The translations under genes were made by a program, and so were the position numbers. Below, one piece after another: positions 9,340 to 17,518 of a stretch of 64,000 nucleotides of DNA; position 1 is the first letter of the stretch; each line of letters begins with the position of its first letter. This DNA is from Prevotella merdae (GTDB taxonomy: Bacteria; Bacteroidota; Bacteroidia; Bacteroidales; Bacteroidaceae): positions 138,336-202,335 of the forward strand of contig NZ_LT985326.1 of the NCBI RefSeq assembly GCF_900290275.1, given 5' to 3'. The notes under the pieces are model-generated. The model ran no database searches, was not told the DNA's origin, and saw only the letters and a list, made by a program, of their open reading frames with translations.

Positions 9340-9525
9340 ACCCCAGTACCTATTTCAGTACCATATAACTGGTACTGCAGTTTATATTGTATGGTACTGC
9401 AGTTTCATATAACTGGTACTGCAGTACCAACTAACTGGTACTGTACTTTCAATTAATATACTTAGAGCACAACAATAATATACTTCGAACACAACAATAT
9501 ACTTCAAGCACAACAACAATATTGT
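9340..9525. repeat. Two adjacent degenerate tandem-repeat tracts
   Basis: Tract 1 (about 9340-9450) repeats 'aactggtactgcagt' and variants at least four times, several copies being self-complementary (ggtactgcagtacc). Tract 2 (about 9457-9525) repeats 'atacttcgaacacaacaa' variants three to four times. No gene lies in 9320-9706 besides these tracts. Confidence 0.65.
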
Positions 9526-9706
9526 AGGATTGAGAATACCAACTTGAGTACTTGCCCGTATCAACATCTACGATTTGTAAGCATTACGTTCAAAAACCCT
9601 TACAATTTAACAAAACATCGGGCATTATTCTACTTATATGTAGGTAATCTTGTAAGGCATAATAAAAAAATGGCAGGTTATAGTATTGGGTTTTGCGCTT
9701 TTTCTG

Positions 9707-9714
9707 TAACTTTG
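9707..9714 (+). promoter_or_regulatory. -7 box TAACTTTG of ddh
   Basis: Exact TAnnTTTG match 108 nt before the ddh ATG, with ttgggttttg about 20 nt further upstream as a possible -33 element. Confidence 0.6.
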
Positions 9715-9821
9715 CATCCAAGAACAACCAATTCTTCTTTTTCGTACACAAAGCCTAAAGCCGCATACGTAACAGAAGAATACAGATACAACAATAAAAG
9801 AAATAAGACATTATTAAGACT

Positions 9822-10721
9822 ATGAAGAAAATCAGAGCAGCCGTAGTGGGCTACGGCAACATCGGACAGTATGCTGTCCAGGCTCTCGAAGCAGCCAACG
9901 ACTTCGAAATTGCTGGTATCGTACGCCGTAATGGTGCTGACAACAAGCCAGCCGAACTTGCACAGTATGACGTGGTAAAGGATATCCGCGAACTGAAGGA
10001 TGTAGATGTTGCCATCCTTGCTACTCCTTCGCGCTCATGCGAGGAATATGCTAAGCAGATTCTGCCTCTCGGCATCAACACCGTTGACAGCTTCGACATT
10101 CATACATCTATTATAGACTATCGCGCCACACTTATGCCTATATGCAAGGAACACAAGGCTGTGAGCATTATTGCTGCTGGATGGGATCCGGGTTCTGATT
10201 CTATCGTGCGCACTCTTATGCAGAGCTTGGCACCTAAGGGTTTGAGCTACACCAACTTTGGTCCGGGTATGTCTATGGGACACTCTGTATGTGTACGCTC
10301 TAAGGATGGTGTAAAGAATGCTCTTTCAATGACTATTCCTAAGGGCGAGGGATTGCATCGCCGTATGGTATACGTTGAGCTTGAGGATGGTGCCAACCTT
10401 GAAGACGTTACAGCTGCCATTAAGGCCGACCCTTACTTTGCCAACGACGAGACTCATGTATTTGCTGTTCCATCGGTAGATGCTGTACGCGATATGGGTC
10501 ATGGTGTTCATCTTATCCGCAAGGGTGTTAGCGGCAAGACACAGAACCAGCGCATGGAGTTTACTATGAGCATCAACAACCCTGCTCTTACTGGTCAGGT
10601 ACTTGTTAATGTAGCCCGTGCTTCTATGCGTCAGCAGCCTGGTTGCTACACAATGGTTGAGGTTCCGGTTATCGATATGTTGGAGGGTGACCGCGAGGAG
10701 CTTATCGCTCACTTGGTATAA
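9822..10721 (+). CDS. ddh: meso-diaminopimelate D-dehydrogenase
   Basis: 299 residues, expected length about 300-325. It catalyses NADPH-dependent reductive amination of tetrahydrodipicolinate to meso-DAP in one step, giving lysine and peptidoglycan precursor. Visible: N-terminal Rossmann motif 'RAAVVGYGNIGQYAVQAL' (5-22), and family blocks 'GWDPGSDSIVRTLMQSLAPK' and 'GPGMSMGHSVCVRSKDGVKN'. It stands alone with its own promoter box and a strong terminator. The direct Ddh route is common in Bacteroidales. Codon use is that of a well-expressed gene. Confidence 0.96.
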   Translation: MKKIRAAVVGYGNIGQYAVQALEAANDFEIAGIVRRNGADNKPAELAQYDVVKDIRELKDVDVAILATPSRSCEEYAKQILPLGINTVDSFDIHTSIIDYRATLMPICKEHKAVSIIAAGWDPGSDSIVRTLMQSLAPKGLSYTNFGPGMSMGHSVCVRSKDGVKNALSMTIPKGEGLHRRMVYVELEDGANLEDVTAAIKADPYFANDETHVFAVPSVDAVRDMGHGVHLIRKGVSGKTQNQRMEFTMSINNPALTGQVLVNVARASMRQQPGCYTMVEVPVIDMLEGDREELIAHLV

Positions 10722-10734
10722 TAAGACAATACGA

Positions 10735-10805
10735 CGATAAACATAAAAAAAACATTTGGATGTTCGCTACTGTTTGAACATCCAAATGTTTTTTTATGTT
10801 TATCG
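10735..10805. terminator. Bidirectional terminator between ddh and ksgA
   Basis: About 30-bp stem with one bulge: cgataaacataaaa...ggatgttc (from 10735) pairs with gaacatcc...ttatgtttatcg (to 10805), with A- and T-runs inside the arms. It serves two convergent genes. Confidence 0.85.
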
Positions 10806-10848
10806 CCATATACATTTGTTTTTGTTATGGCCTTGCAATATAATTCTT

Positions 10849-11658
10849 TTACTGCTTTAGTCCGCAACGCTTCATCTCCTCGTCCACCATATTTGTCAAT
10901 TCAACAAACTGCTGTACAGAGAGCTGTTCGGGACGCTTTGTCATTATGTCCTGTGCATAGAAATCGGCAGATGCTGAACTACCAAAAATCTGACGCAAAG
11001 ACACACGCAACATCTTGCGACGTTGATTGAACACAGTCTTGACAACACGCTTGAACAATCGCTCGTCACATCCAAGGTCCATAACCTCGTTGCGTGTCAT
11101 ACGTATAACCGCACTCTTTACCTTTGGAGGTGGATTGAATACTGTTTCGTCTACAGTAAACAGATACTCTACATCGTACCAAGCCTGTATAAGCACAGAC
11201 AATATACCGTAGGCCTTATTGCCAGGAGCCGATGCTATGCGCAAAGCAACCTCTCGTTGTATCATACCCGTACAGCAAGGTATTAGCTCCTTATAGTCGA
11301 GCATCTTGAAGAATATCTGCGATGAGATATCATAAGGATAATTGCCAGTAAGCACAAACTGCTTACCCTCAAAGATGTCGTTGAGGTCCATACGCAGAAA
11401 GTCCTCACCTATGATGTTCTCTTGCAACTTAGGGAACTTCTCGTTAAGGTAAGCCACCGACTCCTTATCTATTTCCACTGCCTTTACTGGTCGTGGCTTT
11501 GTAACAAGAAACTGTGTCATAACACCCATACCAGGTCCTATCTCAAGCACAGGGATATCAGGACAAGCGTCAACAGTATCGGCAATGGCCTTGGCAATAC
11601 CAAGGTCGGTAAGGAAGTGTTGGCCAAGATTCTTCTTTGGTCGTACGGATTTTATCAT
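10849..11658 (-). CDS. ksgA: 16S rRNA (A1518/A1519) dimethyltransferase RsmA
   Basis: 269 residues, normal length. It dimethylates two adjacent adenines in helix 45 of 16S rRNA late in 30S assembly. Visible: 'PKKNLGQHFLTD' (8-19), SAM-binding 'VLEIGPGMGVMT' (37-48), acidic 'AVEID' (61-65) and the catalytic NYPY (NLPY in most homologues) in 'LTGNYPYDISSQIFF'. The C-terminal region has the usual 'FNPPPKVKSAVIRM'. The Tyr in NYPY is a common Bacteroidetes variant. It is the last gene of the minus-strand run from nusB and ends at the bidirectional terminator. Confidence 0.97.
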   Translation of the reverse strand: MIKSVRPKKNLGQHFLTDLGIAKAIADTVDACPDIPVLEIGPGMGVMTQFLVTKPRPVKAVEIDKESVAYLNEKFPKLQENIIGEDFLRMDLNDIFEGKQFVLTGNYPYDISSQIFFKMLDYKELIPCCTGMIQREVALRIASAPGNKAYGILSVLIQAWYDVEYLFTVDETVFNPPPKVKSAVIRMTRNEVMDLGCDERLFKRVVKTVFNQRRKMLRVSLRQIFGSSASADFYAQDIMTKRPEQLSVQQFVELTNMVDEEMKRCGLKQ

Positions 11659-11734
11659 TCGTTGATATTAATGAATTGAGTATTAAAAGAGCCAGAAGCA
11701 CCAAACTCCTGACTCCTTATATTCTATATTCTTA

Positions 11735-12178
11735 TTATTCAGCCTCCTTACGGTCGTCAACATTGTCGCCCATTGTAGGAGCAAGCGTTGCCTCGAAATC
11801 GGTAATACCGTTGTTTACGAGGATGTTGTACCACTGGATAAGCTTCTTGATATCTGAGTCGTGAACACGGTCGCGGTCGTATGCAGGCAATACCTCAGCA
11901 AAGAAAGTATGCAATTCATCTGCCGAACACTTCTTGTAGTTGAGTGAGCATTCCTTCGACTGCTCCTTCTCGCCAAGATTCTTCAATACTTGCCACAATG
12001 GAATATCCTCAGCATCGGTATACATAGCGATGTCGGCAAGTGATGTAACACGGTCTGAAGCAAATGCTGGCATACGGCGATGTGTTGGGTCGATAGCCTC
12101 AACAATAAGGTTCATCTTGCCACGAGACACAAGTTTGTAGAGTCCTGGTTTTCCTGCTATTGAAAGAATTGTTTCCAT
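11735..12178 (-). CDS. DUF5606 domain protein
   Basis: 147 residues starting 'METILSIAGKPGLYKLVSRG', the conserved opening of the Bacteroidetes DUF5606 family; this part resembles a small SH3-like barrel (residues 1-60) followed by a helical domain (about 65-125) and an acidic tail. Function unknown. Conserved position in the coaE/ybbR/yajC/nusB neighbourhood suggests a housekeeping role. Soluble, no signal peptide. 122 nt separate it from coaE. Confidence 0.88.
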   Translation of the reverse strand: METILSIAGKPGLYKLVSRGKMNLIVEAIDPTHRRMPAFASDRVTSLADIAMYTDAEDIPLWQVLKNLGEKEQSKECSLNYKKCSADELHTFFAEVLPAYDRDRVHDSDIKKLIQWYNILVNNGITDFEATLAPTMGDNVDDRKEAE

Positions 12179-12300
12179 TTTTTGTTCTTAATTTTATTAT
12201 TAGTTATTAATTATTTTATTCTTTATTGCCATTTTGCTTGGTGGAAGCAAAACTCGAGAGAGGCTGAATGCACTTCTGCCCAGTCGAGACGTGCTCTCTC

Positions 12301-12867
12301 TTATAGCTTGCATTGTGCAAGCACTTGGCTTATCTGCTGCTCTAAATCGCCTACCCCATCATTATTAATAACGAAGGAGCTGCGACGTTGCATTTCTTCT
12401 TGCGGCATCTGTGCTGCAATCCATTCTGCTGCCCTTTCGGCTGATATGTTGTCGCGATTCATTATACGTTGAATGCGCACATATTGTGGTGCAGCTATAC
12501 AAACTACCTTATCGAAATCAACACGTTGATCGAATTTGCTCTCAAACAAAATGGCACTTTCAAGCCATTCCATTCCCGAAGCGTTAAAGTCGGCGGCTAC
12601 GGCAGGATGCACCACATTGTTAACAGCTATCTTATTACTCTCGCTTGCAAGTAAAAAGTCGGCAAGCACACGCTTCTGCAACTGTCCATCAGCCGAATAT
12701 ACATCATCGCCAACAAGTTGCTTAAGGTTGTGTTGCAGTTGTGGCGAAGTGCGCATAAGGCGCTTTGCAGCTGCATCACAATCGTATACCTTTATACCAT
12801 GCTGCTCAAGCAGACGGCATACATAACTCTTGCCTGAGCCTATTCCACCAGTTATTGCTATCTTCAT
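12301..12867 (-). CDS. coaE: Dephospho-CoA kinase
   Basis: 188 residues. It phosphorylates the 3'-OH of dephospho-CoA, the last step of CoA synthesis. The P-loop 'ITGGIGSGKSYV' is at residues 4-15; 'VYDCDAAAKRLM' carries the substrate-binding Asp region; LID region includes 'RIMNRDNIS'. It follows the YbbR-like gene by 4 nt, so translation is probably coupled. Confidence 0.95.
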   Translation of the reverse strand: MKIAITGGIGSGKSYVCRLLEQHGIKVYDCDAAAKRLMRTSPQLQHNLKQLVGDDVYSADGQLQKRVLADFLLASESNKIAVNNVVHPAVAADFNASGMEWLESAILFESKFDQRVDFDKVVCIAAPQYVRIQRIMNRDNISAERAAEWIAAQMPQEEMQRRSSFVINNDGVGDLEQQISQVLAQCKL

Positions 12868-12871
12868 AGTT

Positions 12872-13858
12872 TTATTGCTGTTCGATAAGATAGTCTACCT
12901 GACTTCGCTGCAAGCGCGCATTGCGTACACTATGCGGACTCGTCTTAAGTATAATCGAGCACTTGTCAGATGGATTTGCAATTAGTTCGTTATAGTCGAC
13001 AACTACCGAGAATTGATCGGCATTGATATGACGGAACAAACTTGCGCCTACAGTAAAGTTAACTCTAACCTTTGACGGGAAAGTGCGCAGCACCTTACCC
13101 TCGGGCATATTAATTGACTTTATAGGAACCTCGATGCTCTCTTCGGTCAAGATGTCGGGATAAAGACCTATGCGCACCATATTTGGCACAATCTTAACAC
13201 CCTTAATTTTCTCAAGCGCCACATTCTGTATAACGGTATCGCCAAAGTTGACTATGTTTATAGGCGCAGTCTTAACGTATCTCAGCGAATCGAGCACACG
13301 CTTTGAGGCATAAACCGTAACTACATCAGGCCAGAACTTTGTACGTGCCAAATAATAAGAGCGTCCAGGAACAACCTGACCTGACATACGTACCGGTACA
13401 CGACGAGATATACCAAAGTTGAAATAGAAGTCAAGACGGTCGGGCTTTACCTGAAGCACCTTAGAGGCTCCGGTAAACTTCTGGTTAACCATCTTAAGCA
13501 AGTCGGCAGCAGGCACGATGCCATAACCAGTCTGACGGTTGGCGTATGTAGAGAAGTTAATATTTATTGGCTGCAATCGGTCGCCATACATATACATTAC
13601 AAGCGAGTAGCCTTTGTCGCGTACAGTAACACGTACCGTATCTTCAATCTCGGTAGTAATGACAGCATTCTTTGGCACATTGACTAGACGCACGGGCACA
13701 CCAACCTCTTGTTCAAACGTCTCATTGAGCGTCATCATCAACCAGAAGATAGAGCTCAATACGAGAAAGAACAAAAAAATCAGAAACTCCTTGTTCACCG
13801 AACTGAACAAGAAGTTCCTGACCAACCTGTATATTTGCGTCAAGCGATTTTCCATCAA
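12872..13858 (-). CDS. YbbR/CdaR-like domain protein
   Basis: 328 residues: cytoplasmic N-terminus, one membrane segment at about 22-42 (FLIFLFFLVLSSIFWLMM), then a periplasmic all-beta part with YbbR-like repeats (roughly 50-140, 145-225, 230-310). In Firmicutes such repeats regulate the c-di-AMP cyclase CdaA; no cyclase gene is near here and the Bacteroidetes function is unknown. Its place between yajC and coaE is conserved in Bacteroidales, which supports the call. Confidence 0.85.
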   Translation of the reverse strand: MMENRLTQIYRLVRNFLFSSVNKEFLIFLFFLVLSSIFWLMMTLNETFEQEVGVPVRLVNVPKNAVITTEIEDTVRVTVRDKGYSLVMYMYGDRLQPININFSTYANRQTGYGIVPAADLLKMVNQKFTGASKVLQVKPDRLDFYFNFGISRRVPVRMSGQVVPGRSYYLARTKFWPDVVTVYASKRVLDSLRYVKTAPINIVNFGDTVIQNVALEKIKGVKIVPNMVRIGLYPDILTEESIEVPIKSINMPEGKVLRTFPSKVRVNFTVGASLFRHINADQFSVVVDYNELIANPSDKCSIILKTSPHSVRNARLQRSQVDYLIEQQ

Positions 13859-13871
13859 AACGGCTTATATA

Positions 13872-14183
13872 TTACTTCTGTGGCTGTGATGCCGAGTCGG
13901 CATAAACACCATTCTTGTCGACAGTAACGACAACACCACGTGCTATCTCTACCTCAACAACGCCATTGGCAAGGTCTACACGGCGTACTGTACCGTGAAT
14001 ACCACCACCAAGAACAACCTTATCATTTTCCTTAAGAGCGTTCTGAAACTCACGAATTTTCTTCTGCTGTTTCTGTTGAGGACGAATCATAAAGAAATAC
14101 ATGATTGCAAAGATAGCAACCATCATTATCAACATACCATATCCTCCGCCCTGAGCCTGGGCCTGCAGTAACATTACATTCAT
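13872..14183 (-). CDS. yajC: Preprotein translocase subunit YajC
   Basis: 103 residues: one membrane helix (about 13-34, YGMLIMMVAIFAIMYFFMI) followed by the signature RPQQKQQKKIREFQ and a small beta domain ending 'VDKNGVYADSASQ'. YajC associates with SecDF in the Sec holotranslocon. It lies 13 nt before the YbbR-like gene and after nusB. Confidence 0.96.
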   Translation of the reverse strand: MNVMLLQAQAQGGGYGMLIMMVAIFAIMYFFMIRPQQKQQKKIREFQNALKENDKVVLGGGIHGTVRRVDLANGVVEVEIARGVVVTVDKNGVYADSASQPQK

Positions 14184-14268
14184 TTTATTATTGTTGTTTT
14201 AGTTTGTTATTACTATATAATAAGGTGGAGCATATGGCACCACCACGTAAACTTAAAGTTCCTGATTA

Positions 14269-15354
14269 TTATTCCTCCGAGATATCCTCTTTAGCATTAG
14301 CCTCCTCTTCAGCACGCTGCTCTGCATAACGTGTACGCAAAACCTCACCATCCTCTAAAGCTTGTTGAGCACGGTTAAGACGCGGTGTTGACTGACGACG
14401 TGGAGCAGGACGACGCTGTGGACGATCCTCTATAGTCTTCATAAGCTTGCCTGTTGATACTAGATAACGGGCAATAGCGTCGAGCATACCATTGATGTAG
14501 CCACCCGACTTAGGTGTAGAGTATAGCTTTGCAAGCTCAACATACTCGTTGATGGTTACGCTGATAGGTATGTTTGGGAAAGTCAGCATCTCTGCAATGG
14601 CTATCTGCATGATAATGACATCCATATATGCAAGACGAGAGAAGTCCCAGTTGCGTGATGTCTCACTCATATAACGCTGATACTGGTCGGCGTTGAGAAT
14701 GGTGGCACGGAATAGCTTCTGTGCAAAATCCTTGTCTTCCTGATCCTTGTATTCAGGCAATAGTTCCTGCTTAGAATTTGTACTCGGGTCAAAACGCTTG
14801 ATAGTCTTAAGCACGAAAGTGTCTACAATTTCCTTGTCGTCGTTCCAATAGAGGCTCTGCTCCTCTAACAGTTGGTCGAGATCCTCATTCTCCCGAATGA
14901 GTTGACGGTATAACTTGCGCCACACCTCGCGGTCGGCCTCATACGAGCTGTCTTTGTCGGCCATATAGTCAGCATATGTCTGGCTCTGCTCTATCTGATT
15001 GCACAGATTGCGCACAAACTCGATACTTGTGTCCCACGATTGTTTCTGTGTCTCGGCAAACTCTGCAAGCTGCTTGTTCTCTTCAAGCTGAACGGCAAAC
15101 TTGTTGTAAGCGAATTTCTGTGATGGCATAGTAGAACCATCACGCTGTGCTCGCTGCGATGCAACCTCGACTCTTCGACGTTCTTCACGAGTTATGGCGA
15201 CGATTAATTCCAAGAGGTAATTGTACAAGTCGTATGCCTTAGACAAGCTAAAGAGCAATTCTTTTTCGGCACTGTCCATTAGCTTGTTACCATTTTGATA
15301 GTATGCGTAGGTCAACTGAACTATCTTTATTCTTATCAATTCTCGATTAATCAT
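14269..15354 (-). CDS. nusB: Transcription antitermination protein NusB, extended form
   Basis: 361 residues, against about 140 for E. coli NusB. The conserved NusB fold is at about 200-310 (ILNADQYQRYMSE..WDFSRLAYMDVIIMQIAIAEML..PNIPISVTINEYVELAKLY), preceded by a long helical N-terminal region and followed by an Arg/Pro-rich and acidic tail (residues 320-361). The long form is normal in Bacteroidales. NusB with NusE promotes processive rRNA transcription. First gene of the nusB-yajC-ybbR-coaE run. Confidence 0.9.
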   Translation of the reverse strand: MINRELIRIKIVQLTYAYYQNGNKLMDSAEKELLFSLSKAYDLYNYLLELIVAITREERRRVEVASQRAQRDGSTMPSQKFAYNKFAVQLEENKQLAEFAETQKQSWDTSIEFVRNLCNQIEQSQTYADYMADKDSSYEADREVWRKLYRQLIRENEDLDQLLEEQSLYWNDDKEIVDTFVLKTIKRFDPSTNSKQELLPEYKDQEDKDFAQKLFRATILNADQYQRYMSETSRNWDFSRLAYMDVIIMQIAIAEMLTFPNIPISVTINEYVELAKLYSTPKSGGYINGMLDAIARYLVSTGKLMKTIEDRPQRRPAPRRQSTPRLNRAQQALEDGEVLRTRYAEQRAEEEANAKEDISEE

Positions 15355-15420
15355 CCTTCTATATTATTATAATGTGTCTCTATTTTCGATTTATTGTGGT
15401 TCGCTTTACATTTCGTTCTG

Positions 15421-15428
15421 CAAAAATA
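15421..15428 (-). promoter_or_regulatory. -7 box TATTTTTG of the nusB operon
   Basis: On the minus strand the box lies 66 nt upstream of the nusB ATG. Confidence 0.5.
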
Positions 15429-15511
15429 GACAAAAATGGGTGAACTACCAAAAAAACACGGCAATAATAAACATTTTTTCTATAAACTTTGTTAGTTCCA
15501 TATAAAATCAG

Positions 15512-15519
15512 TACCTTTG
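15512..15519 (+). promoter_or_regulatory. -7 box TACCTTTG of rplY
   Basis: It matches TAnnTTTG and predicts a leader of about 110 nt before rplY with a small hairpin (gagaaa...tttctc near 15552-15570). The 279-nt gap 15355-15633 holds this and the divergent nusB promoter. Confidence 0.6.
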
Positions 15520-15633
15520 CACCGCTTTTTTGAGCACATCTATACAGAATTTGAGAAAATTCAATATTTCTCGTGTGATGGCGAATTAAGGCATAAACAT
15601 TATTTATTCAACTTAATTTAGAGTAACACAATT

Positions 15634-16227
15634 ATGAAAGAAATTAACGTTACAGGTCAGAAGCGTGAAAACCTTGGAAAGAAAGCTTCTAAAGCATTGC
15701 GTAAGGAAGGTCTTGTACCTTGCAACCTTTATGGTCTCGCCGAGCAGGATGGCAAGCCAGTAGCTATGTCATTTGCTATCGCTATGGCTGAGCTTCGCAA
15801 GATTATCTACACTCCTCACATCTACGTTATCAACCTCGTTATCGACGGCGAGTCACACACAGCTATCCTTAAGGAGATTCAGTTCCACCCAGTAACTGAC
15901 GCTGTTCTTCACGTAGACTTCCTCGAGGTTAACGATCAGAAGCCTATCACAATTGGTATCCCAGTTAAGCTCACAGGTCTTGCACAGGGTGTACGCGATG
16001 GTGGTCGTATGAACCTCTCTATCCGTAAGATCAACGTTACTGCTCCTTATCAGCAGATTCCTGAGCACCTCGAGATCGATGTTACTGCCCTTAAGATTGG
16101 TAAGAGCATCAAGGTTGGCGAGTTGAGCTTCGAGGGTCTTGAGATTGCTACAAGCAAGGAGGTCATCGTATGCTCTATCAAGATGACACGTGCCGCTATG
16201 TCGGCTGCTGCTGCCGCTCAGGATTAA
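15634..16227 (+). CDS. rplY: 50S ribosomal protein L25 (Ctc form)
   Basis: 197 residues: N-terminal 5S rRNA-binding L25 domain (1-90, 'GKKASKALRKEGLVPCNLYG') plus the C-terminal TL5/Ctc beta domain (95-180, 'PITIGIPVKLTGLAQGVRDGG'), and an Ala-rich tail. It binds 5S rRNA in the large subunit. Codons are strongly biased, as expected for a ribosomal protein. A clear terminator follows, so it is probably monocistronic with some read-through to pth. Confidence 0.97.
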   Translation: MKEINVTGQKRENLGKKASKALRKEGLVPCNLYGLAEQDGKPVAMSFAIAMAELRKIIYTPHIYVINLVIDGESHTAILKEIQFHPVTDAVLHVDFLEVNDQKPITIGIPVKLTGLAQGVRDGGRMNLSIRKINVTAPYQQIPEHLEIDVTALKIGKSIKVGELSFEGLEIATSKEVIVCSIKMTRAAMSAAAAAQD

Positions 16228-16262
16228 TAAATAGCAAACAATTAGCAAATTGTAATAATAAG

Positions 16263-16299
16263 AAAAGCGCACGAGTCTGCATTGACACGTGCGCTTTTT
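16263..16299 (+). terminator. Intrinsic terminator of rplY
   Basis: aaaagcgcacg pairs with cgtgcgctttt around a 14-nt loop, followed by further Ts. Confidence 0.88.
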
Positions 16300-16358
16300 G
16301 TCATTTAGGCTTATAAGACATTTGGGTACTTATAAGCCCTTACTATTTCTTTTAGACA

Positions 16359-16943
16359 ATGGATAAGTTTTTAATAGTTGGTCTTGGCAATCCTGGTTAC
16401 GAATACGAAAACACTCGACATAATACCGGATTTATGGTGGTTGACGAGTTTGCTCGTTCTGTAGGCGCTACCTTTGAGGACAAGCGCTATGGCTTTGTGG
16501 CTGAGACATCAATAAAGGGTCGTAAGGTGTTTATACTAAAGCCCACAACATATATGAACCTTAGCGGCAACGCTGTGCGCTATTGGCTGCAAAAGGAGAA
16601 TATAGATCAGGAACGCTTGCTTGTTGTTGTAGACGATCTGTCTATTCCGCTTGGCGATTTCCGCTTGAAGGGTAATGGTTCTAATGGCGGACACAACGGA
16701 CTTGGCAATATACAGCAACTCATTGGTCAACAGTATGCACGTCTGCGTATGGGTATTGGTGCCGACTTTGCAAAGGGTCAGCAGGTAGATTGGGTGCTTG
16801 GCAAATACGATGAGGAGGATATGAATACACTACAGCCTTCTATCGACCAGACTGTTGATATTATAAAGAGTTTTGTGCTTGCCGGACTGAATATCACAAT
16901 GAATCAGTATAACAAACTGGGAAAGAAGGCTAAAAAACAATAA
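16359..16943 (+). CDS. pth: Peptidyl-tRNA hydrolase
   Basis: 194 residues. It releases peptides from peptidyl-tRNA that drops off the ribosome. Conserved: 'FLIVGLGNPGYEYENTRHNT' (4-23, catalytic His in RHNTGF), 'FILKPTTYMNLSG' and 'GSNGGHNGL' with the second catalytic region. Family length and all motifs fit. Five nucleotides before the S4-domain gene. Confidence 0.97.
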   Translation: MDKFLIVGLGNPGYEYENTRHNTGFMVVDEFARSVGATFEDKRYGFVAETSIKGRKVFILKPTTYMNLSGNAVRYWLQKENIDQERLLVVVDDLSIPLGDFRLKGNGSNGGHNGLGNIQQLIGQQYARLRMGIGADFAKGQQVDWVLGKYDEEDMNTLQPSIDQTVDIIKSFVLAGLNITMNQYNKLGKKAKKQ

Positions 16944-16948
16944 GGCTT

Positions 16949-17365
16949 ATGGCTGAAGTAGCACGTATAGACAAGTGGCTATGGGCAGCGCGCATATATA
17001 AGACTCGCTCCATAGCTGCCGATGCCTGCAAGAATGGCAGGGTTACTATTAATAATGTAAACGTCAAACCGAGTCATACGGTTAAGGCTGGCGAGGTGGT
17101 TAGTGTAAAGAAACCGCCTATAACCTACTCGTTCAAGATATTGAAGACTATAGAGCAACGTGTAGGTGCCAAACTTATTCCTGAGGTTTACGAGAATGTG
17201 ACTGATGCCAAGCAATACGAATTGCTTGAAATGAGTCGCATTAGTGGATTTGTAGACCGTGCACGCGGTACTGGCAGACCTACTAAGAAGGAACGCCGTG
17301 CCCTTGATGCATTTGTTGATCCTGCAATGTTTGGGTTTGATGATGAGGATGAGGATGAAGAATAA
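16949..17365 (+). CDS. hslR: S4-domain RNA-binding protein, Hsp15-like
   Basis: 138 residues: S4 domain at about 6-66 ('RIDKWLWAARIYKTRSIAAD' and 'GRVTINNVNVKPSHTVKAGE'), then a short region and an acidic tail (DDEDEDEE). Hsp15-type proteins bind stalled 50S subunits carrying peptidyl-tRNA, which suits its pairing with pth. It ends at a large inverted repeat. Confidence 0.9.
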   Translation: MAEVARIDKWLWAARIYKTRSIAADACKNGRVTINNVNVKPSHTVKAGEVVSVKKPPITYSFKILKTIEQRVGAKLIPEVYENVTDAKQYELLEMSRISGFVDRARGTGRPTKKERRALDAFVDPAMFGFDDEDEDEE

Positions 17366-17380
17366 AAGAAAAAGACCCAA

Positions 17381-17509
17381 AAGCCCTACCCCCAACCCCT
17401 CCCCCATAGGGAGGGGAGTAGTATGCTTTTCTGGTCTAACACGCCAAGTTTTTATTTACAAATACATTTCATTCCCCTCCCTATGGGGGAGGGGTTAGGG
17501 GTGGGGCTT
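17381..17509. repeat. Large inverted repeat with 37-nt arms
   Basis: Left arm 17381-17417 (agccctacccccaacccctc...) and right arm 17473-17509 pair with two mismatches around a 55-nt loop. Each arm is itself partly palindromic (ctcccccatagggagggg). It lies between two convergent genes and may end both transcripts, but the sequence looks like a dispersed GC-rich palindrome. Confidence 0.8.
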
Positions 17510-17518
17510 TGTTTCTTT

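Noticed and set aside
12232..12252. ttttgctt/aagcaaaa hairpin as terminator between coaE and DUF5606
   Set aside because: No T-run on the coding strand and it lies upstream of coaE's end; kept as chance pairing.
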